This document shows positions 50,184 through 59,836 of a DNA stretch of 64,000 bases, piece by piece. Numbering within the stretch: the first letter of the stretch is position 1; each line of letters opens with the position of its first letter. The notes under the pieces were generated by a model, which was given only the letters and a program-made list of their open reading frames with translations, was not told the origin of the DNA and searched no databases. This stretch comes from Buttiauxella selenatireducens (GTDB taxonomy: Bacteria; Pseudomonadota; Gammaproteobacteria; Enterobacterales; Enterobacteriaceae). The stretch spans positions 2,790,001-2,854,000 of the forward strand of contig NZ_CP133838.1 of NCBI RefSeq assembly GCF_031432975.1, read 5' to 3'. The translations under genes were made by a program, and so were the position numbers.

Positions 50184-50594
50184 ATGAGCGAAGCACTTAA
50201 AATTCTGAACAACATCCGCACCCTTCGTGCCCAAGCTAGAGAATGTACTCTGGAAACGTTGGAAGAAATGCTGGAAAAATTAGAAGTTGTAGTTAACGAA
50301 CGTCGCGAAGAAGATAATGCTGCTGCAGCAGAAATTGAAGAGCGTACTCGTAAACTGCAACAATACCGTGAAATGCTGATTGCTGACGGCATTGATCCTA
50401 ATGAATTACTGAATAGCATGGCTGCTGTTAAATCTGCAGGCAAAGCAAAACGCGCTGCGCGCCCTGCTAAATATCAGTACATCGACGAAAACGGCGAAAG
50501 CAAAACCTGGACCGGCCAGGGCCGTACTCCAGCTGTAATCAAGAAAGCAATGGAAGAACAAGGTAAGAAACTGGAAGACTTCCTGATTGCCTAA
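50184..50594 (+). CDS. hns: Nucleoid protein H-NS
   Basis: 136 residues (E. coli 137). The N-terminal oligomerisation helices (about 1-83, including [20 protein letters not shown]) lead through an Ala/Lys linker to the DNA-binding domain with TWTGQGRTP, whose QGR loop reads AT-rich minor grooves. It silences horizontally acquired AT-rich DNA, probably including islands in this window. Downstream ugd and uge face it; in E. coli galU is the neighbour. Confidence 0.98.
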   Translation: MSEALKILNNIRTLRAQARECTLETLEEMLEKLEVVVNERREEDNAAAAEIEERTRKLQQYREMLIADGIDPNELLNSMAAVKSAGKAKRAARPAKYQYIDENGESKTWTGQGRTPAVIKKAMEEQGKKLEDFLIA

Positions 50595-50619
50595 TTTTTG
50601 CTTTTAGTGCTGCTTATTA

Positions 50620-50645
50620 AATCCCGCTTCGGCGGGATTTTTATT
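50620..50645 (+). terminator. Terminator after hns
   Basis: ATCCCGC-TTCG-GCGGGAT stem followed by TTTTATTTT. Confidence 0.9.
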
Positions 50646-50690
50646 TTCTGCATTATGCTTTTTTAAATCCTGCCGATAAACAGTAGCCAT

Positions 50691-50717
50691 AAAAAAAGGA
50701 AGCCAGGGCTCCCTTTT
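50691..50717 (-). terminator. Terminator of uge
   Basis: On the minus strand AAGGGAGCC/GGCTTCCTT (one mismatch) is followed by seven Ts; it lies 30 bases past the uge stop. Confidence 0.75.
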
Positions 50718-50747
50718 ATCATTTATGGGCAAATCACGACTTAGGTA

Positions 50748-51758
50748 TCAGCTGACTTTATAGAACGCTTTATACCAGTCTACAAAGCGCTGTACGCCAT
50801 CTTGTACTGACGTCTGTGGCTTGAAGCCGATAACGTCATACAACGCCTGTGTATCCGCGCTGGTTTCCAGTACGTCACCAGGCTGCATAGGAAGCATGTT
50901 CTTCTGCGCAACTTTGCCCAGTGAGGTTTCCAGTGCCGTAATATAGTCCATCAGCGTCACAGGATTACTATTACCGATGTTATACACACGGTATGGCGCT
51001 GAACTGGTTGCTGGCGTCCCTTCTTCTACTGTCCATTGTGCATCAGGTTGTGGAATGACATCCTGTAAACGCACAATCGCTTCGGCAATATCATCAATAT
51101 AAGTAAAATCACGACGCATTTGTCCGTGATTGTAAACATCAATACTCTTCCCTTCGACAATCGCACGGGTAAATTTAAATAATGCCATATCCGGACGACC
51201 CCAAGGGCCATAAACGGTAAAGAAACGCAAACCAGTCGTCGGCAGACCATATAAGTGCGAGTAGGTATGCGACATCAACTCGTTAGCTTTTTTAGTCGCC
51301 GCATATAAAGAAATTGGATGGTCGACGCTGTCATCCGTTGAGAACGGAAGTTTACGATTCAGGCCATATACTGAGCTCGAAGACGCATATAACAGATGCC
51401 CTACTTTATTATGGCGGCAACCTTCAAGGACATTTAAATGCCCCACCAGGTTTGAATCCGCATAAGCCAGAGGGTTATCGATTGAATAACGAACACCTGC
51501 TTGTGCCGCAAGATGAATCACACGATCGAATTTCTCTGTAGCAAATAACTCTGCCATGGCATTACGATCGGCGAGGTCAATTTTTTCGAAACGGAATGAA
51601 GAGTGAGGAGCGAGGAGATCAAGACGAGCTTGCTTAAGATTGACGTCATAATAGTCGTTCAGGTTATCGATACCGATAACCTGGTGACCGGCGTTCAGCA
51701 GACGCTCGCTAACATGGAATCCAATAAAACCTGCCGTGCCGGTAACCAAATATTTCAT
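50748..51758 (-). CDS. uge: UDP-glucuronate 4-epimerase (Uge-type)
   Basis: 336 residues from ATG 51758 (GAGG 6 bases upstream); the ATG at 51782 lies in an ERIC repeat and is rejected. Extended SDR fold: NAD motif GTAGFIG, catalytic YAATK, ASSSSVYG. Closely similar to Klebsiella Uge, which converts UDP-glucuronate to UDP-galacturonate for LPS core and capsule. E. coli lacks this gene here. It follows ugd, which makes its substrate. Confidence 0.87.
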   Translation of the reverse strand: MKYLVTGTAGFIGFHVSERLLNAGHQVIGIDNLNDYYDVNLKQARLDLLAPHSSFRFEKIDLADRNAMAELFATEKFDRVIHLAAQAGVRYSIDNPLAYADSNLVGHLNVLEGCRHNKVGHLLYASSSSVYGLNRKLPFSTDDSVDHPISLYAATKKANELMSHTYSHLYGLPTTGLRFFTVYGPWGRPDMALFKFTRAIVEGKSIDVYNHGQMRRDFTYIDDIAEAIVRLQDVIPQPDAQWTVEEGTPATSSAPYRVYNIGNSNPVTLMDYITALETSLGKVAQKNMLPMQPGDVLETSADTQALYDVIGFKPQTSVQDGVQRFVDWYKAFYKVS

Positions 51759-51770
51759 ATAACCCTCATT

Positions 51771-51897
51771 TATACCGCTCATACTTCAAGTTGCATCTTT
51801 GTTGGCTGTATGAACCACCCCGAATCACTTAATGATGTAAATGCTTCGGGATACGTTCATTGACCATCGCGATGCAACTCGAATTATTTAGGGTATC
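51771..51897. repeat. ERIC element between ugd and uge
   Basis: Ends CATACTTCAAGTTGCAT (left) and GCAACTCGAATTATTTAGGGTA (right) are those of ERIC in inverse orientation; the centre differs (CCCCGAATCACTTAATGATG). It separates two genes of one pathway and directly abuts the ugd stop codon. Confidence 0.85.
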
Positions 51898-53238
51898 TTA
51901 TGCAATATTGATGGACGCTCCGCGGCCGATTGCATAATAAACAAAGCCGCGTTTGCTTAGTCTCTCAGGATCATACAGGTTACGGCCATCAAAGATAACC
52001 GGTTGTTTAAGTGATTTCTTAATTGCGTCGAAATCAGGGGCACGGAAACTTTGCCATTCGGTACAAATCACCAGGGCATCCGCATCTTGCAATGCCGCTT
52101 CTTTCGTTCCCATCAGTTTTAAATCAGAACGATGTCCGTAAATGCGCTGGGTTTCATCCATAGCTTCCGGGTCATACGCCTGCACCTGAGCACCGCGCTC
52201 CCAAAGCGCTTCCATCAGGACGCGGCTTGAAGCTTCACGCATATCATCGGTATTGGGTTTGAAAGAAAGCCCCCACAGCGCGAAGGTTTTGCCTTTCAGG
52301 TCTTCACCAAAGTGACGAGATATAAACTCAGGGAGTTTTAACTTCTGGTCGTGGTTTACCTCTTCTACCGCTTGCAGAATACGTGGCGTATAGCCAATCT
52401 GCTGAGCAGTACGAATCAGAGCCTGGACATCTTTAGGGAAGCAGGAACCACCATAACCGCAGCCAGGATAGATGAAGCTGTAGCCGATGCGAGAGTCAGA
52501 ACCGATCCCCATACGCACTTTCTCGATATCCGCACCCAGGCGTTCTGCCAGGTTTGAGATTTCGTTCATAAAGCTGATTTTGGTCGCCAACATGCAGTTT
52601 GCGGCGTACTTGGTCAACTCAGCGCTACGAATATCCATCAGGATCATACGGTCGTGATTGCGGTTGAACGGTTCGTACAGTTCACGCAGCAAATCGACCA
52701 CATCGTCGTTATCAGTACCGATAACAATGCGCTCAGGGCGCATGCAGTCAGAAACTGCGGCCCCTTCCTTAAGGAATTCTGGGTTGGAAACCACATCGAA
52801 TGTGATATCCACACCGCGGGCTTTCAGCGTTTCTTCCATTACGCTACGCACTTTGTCTGCCGTTCCGACGGGAACAGTAGATTTATCGAGCACAACTTTA
52901 TGTGAAGTCATGTGCTGCGCAATGGTACGCGCTACAGCGGTGACATATTTAAGGTCAGCAGAACCATCTTCATCAGGTGGCGTTCCGACTGCAATAAATT
53001 GCATTTCACCATGATGAACACCCATTTCAGCATCGGTGCTGAACTGCAAACGGCCTTCCTCATAGTTTTTCTTAACCAGCGGCGTTAAGCCGGGTTCAAA
53101 AATCGGGATCACGCCGTTTTTCAGATTTTCGACTTTCTTCGCATCGACATCTATGCACATAACTTCGTGACCGACTTCCGCAAGCACTGCTGCCTGTACA
53201 AGTCCAACATAGCCGATACCAAATACAGTAACTTTCAT
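51898..53238 (-). CDS. ugd: UDP-glucose 6-dehydrogenase
   Basis: 446 residues. N-terminal Rossmann domain with GIGYVG, catalytic Cys266 in [10 protein letters not shown], and STVPVGT. It oxidises UDP-glucose to UDP-glucuronate with two NAD. At 446 residues it belongs to the longer TuaD-like class rather than the 388-residue enzyme of the E. coli colanic acid region. It lies 24 bases after galU, whose product is its substrate, so the two are probably cotranscribed. Confidence 0.95.
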   Translation of the reverse strand: MKVTVFGIGYVGLVQAAVLAEVGHEVMCIDVDAKKVENLKNGVIPIFEPGLTPLVKKNYEEGRLQFSTDAEMGVHHGEMQFIAVGTPPDEDGSADLKYVTAVARTIAQHMTSHKVVLDKSTVPVGTADKVRSVMEETLKARGVDITFDVVSNPEFLKEGAAVSDCMRPERIVIGTDNDDVVDLLRELYEPFNRNHDRMILMDIRSAELTKYAANCMLATKISFMNEISNLAERLGADIEKVRMGIGSDSRIGYSFIYPGCGYGGSCFPKDVQALIRTAQQIGYTPRILQAVEEVNHDQKLKLPEFISRHFGEDLKGKTFALWGLSFKPNTDDMREASSRVLMEALWERGAQVQAYDPEAMDETQRIYGHRSDLKLMGTKEAALQDADALVICTEWQSFRAPDFDAIKKSLKQPVIFDGRNLYDPERLSKRGFVYYAIGRGASINIA

Positions 53239-53262
53239 CTTTCTATCCTGCGTTGAAATGAA

Positions 53263-54171
53263 TTACTTTTTCGCGCCAACGGTCTCTTCTAACCAGGCTT
53301 TGAAATCTGGTCCAAGAGTGTTGTGACGGATGCCGTATTCCACAAACGCCTGCATGTAGCCGAGTTTATTACCGCAGTCATGGCTCACGCCTTTCATGTG
53401 GTAGGCTTCAACAGTCTGTTTCTCCATCAGCATAGCAATGGAATCAGTCAGCTGAATTTCATCGCCAGCGCCCGGAGGAGTTTTGGACAGCAGCGGCCAG
53501 ATATCTGCAGTCAGAACATAACGACCCACTACCGCAAGGTTTGAGGGTGCAACGTTCGCTTTAGGTTTTTCAACGATGCCAACCATTGGCACGCTGTCGC
53601 CTTCATTCAATTCCACGCCTTTACAGTCAACAACACCGTAAGCAGTGACATCTTCTACCGGCTCAACCATGATTTGGCTGTGACCAGTAGCATCGAAACG
53701 TTTGATCATCTCAGCCAGGTTATCCTGGGAAAGATCTGACTCGAATTCATCGAGGATGACATCAGGCAGGATTACCGCAACGGGCTCATCGCCAACAACC
53801 GGGTGAGCACACAACACGGCGTGGCCAAGGCCTTTTGCCAGACCTTGACGAACTTGCATAATCGTCACATGCGGAGGACAGATTGCCTGAACTTCTTCCA
53901 GCAACTGGCGCTTAACGCGTTTTTCCAGCATGGCTTCCAGTTCGAAACTGGTATCGAAGTGGTTTTCGATGGAGTTTTTCGAAGAGTGAGTTACCAGCAC
54001 AATTTCAGTAATTCCTGCGGCGATACATTCGTTGACCACATACTGAATTAAAGGTTTATCAACCAAAGGCAGCATCTCTTTAGGAATAGCCTTGGTAGCA
54101 GGTAACATACGCGTGCCTAATCCCGCGACAGGGATTACTGCTTTTCTTACTTTAGAATTAATGGCAGCCAT
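53263..54171 (-). CDS. galU: UTP-glucose-1-phosphate uridylyltransferase GalU
   Basis: 302 residues from ATG 54171 (AGGAG upstream), the length of E. coli GalU; the frame to 54195 is longer and unsupported. Nucleotidyltransferase motif [19 protein letters not shown], then the sugar-binding GVVDC and EKPK blocks. Makes UDP-glucose from UTP and glucose-1-phosphate. First of a galU-ugd-uge set. Confidence 0.97.
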   Translation of the reverse strand: MAAINSKVRKAVIPVAGLGTRMLPATKAIPKEMLPLVDKPLIQYVVNECIAAGITEIVLVTHSSKNSIENHFDTSFELEAMLEKRVKRQLLEEVQAICPPHVTIMQVRQGLAKGLGHAVLCAHPVVGDEPVAVILPDVILDEFESDLSQDNLAEMIKRFDATGHSQIMVEPVEDVTAYGVVDCKGVELNEGDSVPMVGIVEKPKANVAPSNLAVVGRYVLTADIWPLLSKTPPGAGDEIQLTDSIAMLMEKQTVEAYHMKGVSHDCGNKLGYMQAFVEYGIRHNTLGPDFKAWLEETVGAKK

Positions 54172-54370
54172 TGAAAAATCTCCTGGACTGTTCAAGTTTT
54201 CACTTGCAAGTCAATTAAAAAACGCCTCGAGTATATCAGCTTAAAAATGAAATCTACGGCTGTTTACCCGATGCGTTGGTAATTTAAGATAAATACGAAT
54301 GAGTTAAATGCGATATTAGCACCCACGATGGCAGGGGAGAAAACCTAAATGTTTTCAATCGTCCAGATGC

Positions 54371-55384
54371 TCATTCTGCAGACAACATAAGACGCAATCG
54401 GCCACCCGCCCCCCACACCTGGCACTGCCAGGATTCGCAGCGCTGGCTGATTTGATTGAGGTAAGTATTGCCCATTGTGCCTAACGGCACACCGTTGCTG
54501 ACCTGAATTTGATGTTCACCCGTATTCAACGTGGCATTGAGTCCCGCCGACACCAAAATGAGATTCTTGAGCCCGCTATGATAATAGCCCACCATTAATG
54601 GGAATTGGCCGGTCAAATTCGCCTGACGTAATAACTGGTTCACTTGTTTAAGTAAACTCCCCAATTCTGGTAAGCGCTGGTGCTGCTGGGAAAGATGCTC
54701 TTGCAACAATCCATTAAATAACGCGCGTAATAGCAACGCCGCTAACACACCGTTATCCCCTGCGCGCGTAACATCAAGGCAATAAAATGCCAGGTCGTTT
54801 TCTGATAACGGTGCAATATCCAGAACCAACCCTGGCTGATTGAGGGTGATCAGTTGGCGGTAGTTTACGCGGCAGTGCGACATCACTTGTTGCACTGGAG
54901 GTTGCAGCTCTTGCAGCAATTTGGACGCCGCCTGCGGATCACTAACGAGCGCGTCCCAGTCCTGGAATAACCGTTCTTCTTCTTCAACGCGAGAATTGAA
55001 CATGTTTGGATAGAGACAGGCGAACACCGTTTCACGCAGGCGGTTGAGATCTTTGATAGGTTTGAGCAGGACATCCTGCACGCCAAAACGCAACGCTTTG
55101 GCGATATCAGACATATTCTCAGTGGCAGAAATGACCAAAATCGGCGTCTGAACGCCTTCATTACGCAAATGCTCTACCAGCTTCAGTCCGTTCATACGCG
55201 GCATAGCCAGGTCACAAATCAGCAAATCGGGCGCAAAACGGGTCATTTTTTCCAGAGCGTCCACGCCGTCCGTTGCAACCGCAATGTTCGCCCCTAATGA
55301 AGTGAGGTAGTCATCCAGCAAAGAGCGGAAAACGGGCTCGTCCTCGACAATGAGAATCTGTTTCCCAACGAGTGGCTGTGTCAT
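54371..55384 (-). CDS. rssB: RpoS-targeting response regulator RssB
   Basis: 337 residues from ATG 55384, the length of E. coli RssB. Receiver domain with phospho-acceptor Asp58 (LLICDLAMP) and a C-terminal PP2C-like domain without catalytic residues. It delivers sigma-S to ClpXP for degradation. Follows rssA in the same direction; a frame to 55432 exists but lacks a ribosome site. Confidence 0.96.
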   Translation of the reverse strand: MTQPLVGKQILIVEDEPVFRSLLDDYLTSLGANIAVATDGVDALEKMTRFAPDLLICDLAMPRMNGLKLVEHLRNEGVQTPILVISATENMSDIAKALRFGVQDVLLKPIKDLNRLRETVFACLYPNMFNSRVEEEERLFQDWDALVSDPQAASKLLQELQPPVQQVMSHCRVNYRQLITLNQPGLVLDIAPLSENDLAFYCLDVTRAGDNGVLAALLLRALFNGLLQEHLSQQHQRLPELGSLLKQVNQLLRQANLTGQFPLMVGYYHSGLKNLILVSAGLNATLNTGEHQIQVSNGVPLGTMGNTYLNQISQRCESWQCQVWGAGGRLRLMLSAE

Positions 55385-55477
55385 GTGCGCTCCCCTGACT
55401 GGCGATAGATCAATAGTGGCATGGTATGACAATCACCGCCTGTCAGAATTACCTGAAGATGCGAGTTTTCGCCGTAC

Positions 55478-56386
55478 TCAATCATGGGTACGAACCAGTG
55501 GCAGTAACTCGTCCATCTTTTTCTCAACGGCCAGGCTCCCGGCGCTGATCGCCTCAGCGGCACGGTGGAAATCCAGAGTTGAAATCTGCGGGCAAAAAGG
55601 TTGCAACAAAATGTCCGGCGGGTCACCCGCCATCCTGTTGCGTTTTAAACGGTTTTCCAACACCTGAATCGACGTGGTCATGATTTCCATCGCCGTCGGT
55701 GTGGTCGTCGCGCGGCGGGTCGTTATTTTACCGAGCTGTTCACGCAGCCGCCCGCGCCAGGTATCAGGTTGCACCTGGTTTTCAGCCAACGGCGTCGTCA
55801 TATTGACGGAGAGTAAATCTTGCTGCATCAGATGTGCATCGTGTTGCAGGTCGACGGCAATAACGATATCGGCCCCTAACGCTCGGGTCAGCGAAACCGG
55901 TACGGGATTAACCACCGCGCCATCGACCAACCAATAGCCGTTGTACCCGACAGGCGAAAGCAAGCCAGGCATGCTACAAGAAGCACGAACCGCTTGATGA
56001 AGGTCGCCATCCGTGAACCACAGTTCGCGCCCGGTGCTTAAATTAGTGGCAACCGAACCAAAACGCAGCGCGCAGTCTTCAATATTTTCTTCGGTGATAA
56101 TTTTACGAACGTTATTGAAGACTCTTTCGCCACGTAATAAACCGCCACGGCGCCAGGAAAGATCCATCAGTCGCAGGACATCCCAATAGCCGAACGAGCG
56201 TACCCACCGCTCCATCATCGGTAAGCGATTACTGGCATAAGCGGCACCGACCAGCGCCCCTACAGAGCAACCTGCGACGATATCAATCTGTATGCCTGCA
56301 CGTTTTAACGCATTTATAACACCAATATGCGCCCATCCTTTTGCTGCTCCCGACCCTAATGCCAGGCCGATCTTTACCTGTCTCAT
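55478..56386 (-). CDS. rssA: Patatin-like phospholipase RssA
   Basis: 302 residues (E. coli 301). Patatin fold with oxyanion loop GSGAAKGW, nucleophile Ser in GCSVG and catalytic Asp in DGAVVNP. Substrate unknown. Starts at ATG 56386 after GAGG; upstream of rssB with 93 bases between. Confidence 0.94.
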   Translation of the reverse strand: MRQVKIGLALGSGAAKGWAHIGVINALKRAGIQIDIVAGCSVGALVGAAYASNRLPMMERWVRSFGYWDVLRLMDLSWRRGGLLRGERVFNNVRKIITEENIEDCALRFGSVATNLSTGRELWFTDGDLHQAVRASCSMPGLLSPVGYNGYWLVDGAVVNPVPVSLTRALGADIVIAVDLQHDAHLMQQDLLSVNMTTPLAENQVQPDTWRGRLREQLGKITTRRATTTPTAMEIMTTSIQVLENRLKRNRMAGDPPDILLQPFCPQISTLDFHRAAEAISAGSLAVEKKMDELLPLVRTHD

Positions 56387-56502
56387 TCCGCCTCGGTCTA
56401 TCTTCCCCGGTTTATCACCTCGTGACGAAGTCGCCACTGCTCAGTTAACATAACTACCCCGCGTATTTACGCCGACTCTTTTTTTGTAACCAAGGAGATG
56501 CT

Positions 56503-56961
56503 GTGTCGCAACTTTGCCCTTGTGGTAGCGGTCTGGAGTATAGCTTATGTTGCCAGCCATATATAAGCGCAGATACGCTCGCGCCAACCCCATCACAGCT
56601 TATGCGCTCACGTTATTCCGCCTATGTGATGCAGGACGCAGATTATCTGGTGGCAAGCTGGTACCCGCAGACGCGCAGCCTTTCACTGAAAAGCGATATT
56701 TCCGGAAGTTTTGCGACCACTCACTGGCAGGGTCTGACCGTATATGAAACGGCTGCCGGACGAGATGAGAACGAAGGTTTCGTCAGTTTCGTTGCGCGTT
56801 TTGAAGAGCAAGGCGTGGAAAGTGCCATAATAGAACGTTCCCGTTTCTTAAAGGAAAACGGTCAATGGTACTATGTTGACGGAACGCGCCCACAGTTTGG
56901 ACGTAATGACCCCTGCCCTTGTGGCTCTGGCAAAAAATTTAAAAAGTGTTGTGGTAGGTAA
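56503..56961 (+). CDS. ychJ: YchJ, SEC-C motif protein
   Basis: 152 residues starting at GTG 56503 (GGAG upstream). It begins and ends with SEC-C zinc motifs: [13 protein letters not shown] and [13 protein letters not shown]. Between them is an NTF2-like fold ([20 protein letters not shown]). UPF0225 family, function unknown. Next to purU as in E. coli. Confidence 0.94.
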   Translation: MSQLCPCGSGLEYSLCCQPYISADTLAPTPSQLMRSRYSAYVMQDADYLVASWYPQTRSLSLKSDISGSFATTHWQGLTVYETAAGRDENEGFVSFVARFEEQGVESAIIERSRFLKENGQWYYVDGTRPQFGRNDPCPCGSGKKFKKCCGR

Positions 56962-57008
56962 CTCTCCGTGGCACAAATCAAGAAAATACACACAACAGGA
57001 CTCACCCA

Positions 57009-57854
57009 GTGACGCAAGCATTACAACGCAAAGTACTACGTACCATCTGCCCTGACGCAAAAGGGTTAATCGCCAAGATCACCAATATTTGTTACAAGCA
57101 CGAACTGAACATCGTTCAGAATAATGAATTTGTTGATCATCGTACCGGTCGCTTCTTTATGCGCACCGAGCTCGAAGGTATTTTCAATGACAACACCCTG
57201 CTTGCGGATTTAGATGGCGCATTACCTGAAGGTTCAGTGCGTGAATTGACACCTGCTGGCCGTCGTCGCATCGTGATTCTGGTGACCAAAGAAGCACACT
57301 GCCTGGGCGATCTATTGATGAAGGCCAACTATGGCGGCCTGGATGTCGAAATTGCCGCAGTTATCGGCAACCATGAGACGCTGCGCACGCTGGTTGAACG
57401 TTTTGATATTCCGTTTGAGCTGGTGAGCCACGAAGGGCTGACGCGTGAAGATCACGATAAACAGATGGCTGACGCGATTGAAGCGCATAAACCAGATTTC
57501 GTGGTACTGGCGAAATATATGCGCGTGTTAACGCCAGAATTCGTTTCACGCTTCCCTAACCAGATTATCAATATTCACCATTCGTTCCTGCCGGCATTTA
57601 TCGGCGCGCGCCCTTATCATCAGGCATACGAGCGTGGCGTGAAGATCATCGGTGCCACCGCGCACTATGTGAATGACAATCTGGATGAAGGCCCAATCAT
57701 CATGCAGGACGTGATTAACGTCGATCACACGTACAGCGCCGAAGATATGATGCGTGCCGGACGTGACGTTGAGAAAAATGTTCTGAGCCGTGCGCTATAC
57801 CAGGTACTGGCACAACGCGTGTTTGTTTATGGTAATCGCACCATCATTCTGTAG
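57009..57854 (+). CDS. purU: Formyltetrahydrofolate deformylase PurU
   Basis: 281 residues from GTG 57009 (E. coli 280). An N-terminal ACT domain (CPDAKGLIAKITNICYKHEL) senses Met/Gly; the C-terminal formyl hydrolase domain has NIHHSFLPAF and the catalytic Asp in LDEGPII. It releases formate for PurT-dependent purine synthesis and balances one-carbon pools. Confidence 0.95.
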   Translation: MTQALQRKVLRTICPDAKGLIAKITNICYKHELNIVQNNEFVDHRTGRFFMRTELEGIFNDNTLLADLDGALPEGSVRELTPAGRRRIVILVTKEAHCLGDLLMKANYGGLDVEIAAVIGNHETLRTLVERFDIPFELVSHEGLTREDHDKQMADAIEAHKPDFVVLAKYMRVLTPEFVSRFPNQIINIHHSFLPAFIGARPYHQAYERGVKIIGATAHYVNDNLDEGPIIMQDVINVDHTYSAEDMMRAGRDVEKNVLSRALYQVLAQRVFVYGNRTIIL

Positions 57855-57934
57855 TGGTTAACGGATGAATTGTTTAGCTTTACAACGTTACGCGTAAAAA
57901 AACGGCAAACGATTCATTTTCTTACAGTGAGTGC

Positions 57935-57962
57935 TTTACAGCGGCGCTTCATTTGATATGAT
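57935..57962 (+). promoter_or_regulatory. tyrTV tRNA promoter
   Basis: TTTACA-16-TATGAT followed by the GC-rich discriminator GCGCCCCGC, the arrangement of the E. coli tyrT promoter that confers stringent control. Confidence 0.85.
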
Positions 57963-58026
57963 GCGCCCCGCTTCCAGACGAAGGCGGCGAGCACGAAAGC
58001 CATATAGAAATTTATATAATACCCCT

Positions 58027-58111
<85 letters not shown>

Positions 58112-58145
58112 TCTTCAAGCACGGCCTGTATTATCAAACACCCCT

Positions 58146-58230
<85 letters not shown>

Positions 58231-58297
58231 TCTTCTGTAGTACCTTCCCAATTTATCCAAATCGCACAATCTTTCATATTCCCGTTGGGGAAGAGTT

Positions 58298-58388
58298 TAT
58301 TACGCCTTCATCCCAACCTTCTCCCCCAGAAGAAGGAGCGTTCGATTTTCTCCTCTCCTGGGGGAGAGGGCTGGGGTGAGGGCAAAAA
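58298..58388. repeat. Large imperfect palindrome downstream of the tRNA genes
   Basis: Left arm CCTTCATCCCAACCTTCTCC (about 58302-58333) pairs with the right arm ending GGCTGGGGTGAGGG (about 58350-58382). It resembles the dispersed enterobacterial CTCACCCTAACCCTCTCCC palindrome. It probably ends the tRNA transcript, which otherwise lacks a terminator. Confidence 0.6.
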
Positions 58389-58403
58389 AATGCCAAATTA
58401 AAA

Positions 58404-58433
58404 GCAAAAAAATACCCAGCCGAAGCCGGGTAT
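58404..58433 (-). terminator. Terminator of the nar operon
   Basis: On the minus strand ATACCCGGCTTCGGCTGGGTATTTTTTT: strong stem with a T-run, 22 bases past the narI stop. Confidence 0.9.
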
Positions 58434-58454
58434 CTCACATCAAGCAATCAGAAC

Positions 58455-59132
58455 TCAACGACGAGCGCGAACCACCTGATATTTACGCGTCAAATACTCA
58501 ACCGGTGCGCTCCATACGTGCACCAGACGGGTGAACGGGAACAGCAGGAACAGCGTCATCCCCAGCACTAAATGCACGCGGAAGATAAACGCGACACCAT
58601 CCAGATGTTCAGATGCGCCACCGTGGAAGGTCACAACAGCTTGCGCCCATCCCACCAACTTCATCATCTCGCTGCCATCCATATGTTGCGCTGAGAATGG
58701 AATCGTCAGCAGGCCCAGCGCACACTGAATCATCAACAGACTAAGGATCAGAATATCCGCCGTGCTTGATGTTGCACGAATACGCGGGTTGAACAAACGA
58801 CGCTTGAGCAGCAGCAAGCCGCCCACCAGCGTCATCACACCACACGCACCACCGGCTATCATCGCCATTTTCTGCTTCACATCGATTGGCAGGAATGACT
58901 CATACATCCAGTGCGGCGTTAACATGCCAAGGAAGTGACCGGCGAAAATCCCCAGAATCCCGATATGGAACAGGTTAGATGCGAGGTTCATCCCTTTACG
59001 GTCGAGCATCTGGCTGGAGCCGGCTTTCCACGTGTACTGACCATAGTCATAACGCAACCAACTGCCCAGCAGAAATACCGTGCCGCAGAGATACGGATAA
59101 ATGTCGTAGAAGAACACATTGAGAAAATGCAT
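58455..59132 (-). CDS. narI: Respiratory nitrate reductase 1 gamma subunit NarI
   Basis: 225 residues, five membrane helices, the cytochrome b anchor that oxidises quinol. The haem ligands His56, His66, His187 and His205 are at the same positions as in E. coli. Two bases separate its start from the narJ stop. Confidence 0.97.
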   Translation of the reverse strand: MHFLNVFFYDIYPYLCGTVFLLGSWLRYDYGQYTWKAGSSQMLDRKGMNLASNLFHIGILGIFAGHFLGMLTPHWMYESFLPIDVKQKMAMIAGGACGVMTLVGGLLLLKRRLFNPRIRATSSTADILILSLLMIQCALGLLTIPFSAQHMDGSEMMKLVGWAQAVVTFHGGASEHLDGVAFIFRVHLVLGMTLFLLFPFTRLVHVWSAPVEYLTRKYQVVRARR

Positions 59133-59134
59133 GA

Positions 59135-59836
59135 TTACTGTCCTCCGATATTCAAATACTGCGGAGCGACAGCCCCGGCAAAACGACGCTGATGGCTGCT
59201 GATTTCAGACTCGCCGCATCCAGCGTCCGCAACAAATTTCACCTGTTCTTCTTCCCAAACCGCATCCAGCGCCTGCGGAGTATCATCGCGAGCTTCATTG
59301 GCAATTTGTTGGCTGACGCTTTCCACCGCCACATTGCTTTGCGATAACCCCAACAGCACATCAAAAAGCACCGCATAATCGCTTTCACGCTGTTTCAGAC
59401 GCGCCGCCAGCAGTGCCAGAATCGGCGCGACATCCTGCAAACCACCGCGTGCTTCGGCTTCGTCGCGCTGCGACAGATATTCCAGATACAGCGGCAGATG
59501 GTCTGGCAGCTCACGGCTGTCGATTTCCATACCGGCCTGCTGGTACTGGTTCATCAAGTTCACCATTGCCTGCCCACGGTCACGAGATTCGCCGTGCACA
59601 TGTTCAAACAACAGCAATGACGTGGCACGACCGCGATCGAATAACTCGCTATAGCCGGCTTGCGTATCCAACAAATCCTGGCCGCACAAGGTCGTAATAA
59701 AGCCGTTAAGTTGAGCCGCCTGCTGCAAATTAAGCGCACTACCCTCGACTAATGCATCACGAAGTTCCTGCTGATGCCGCCACAAGGCAGCATCCGGGTA
59801 CTCGAGCAAGCGGGAAATCACCAGAAGTTCAATCAT
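59135..59836 (-). CDS. narJ: Nitrate reductase 1 assembly chaperone NarJ
   Basis: 233 residues, all-helical TorD/NarJ family. Needed for Mo cofactor insertion into NarG and attachment of NarGH to NarI; not part of the final enzyme. Conserved [13 protein letters not shown]. Overlaps narH by 4 bases (ATGA). Confidence 0.95.
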   Translation of the reverse strand: MIELLVISRLLEYPDAALWRHQQELRDALVEGSALNLQQAAQLNGFITTLCGQDLLDTQAGYSELFDRGRATSLLLFEHVHGESRDRGQAMVNLMNQYQQAGMEIDSRELPDHLPLYLEYLSQRDEAEARGGLQDVAPILALLAARLKQRESDYAVLFDVLLGLSQSNVAVESVSQQIANEARDDTPQALDAVWEEEQVKFVADAGCGESEISSHQRRFAGAVAPQYLNIGGQ

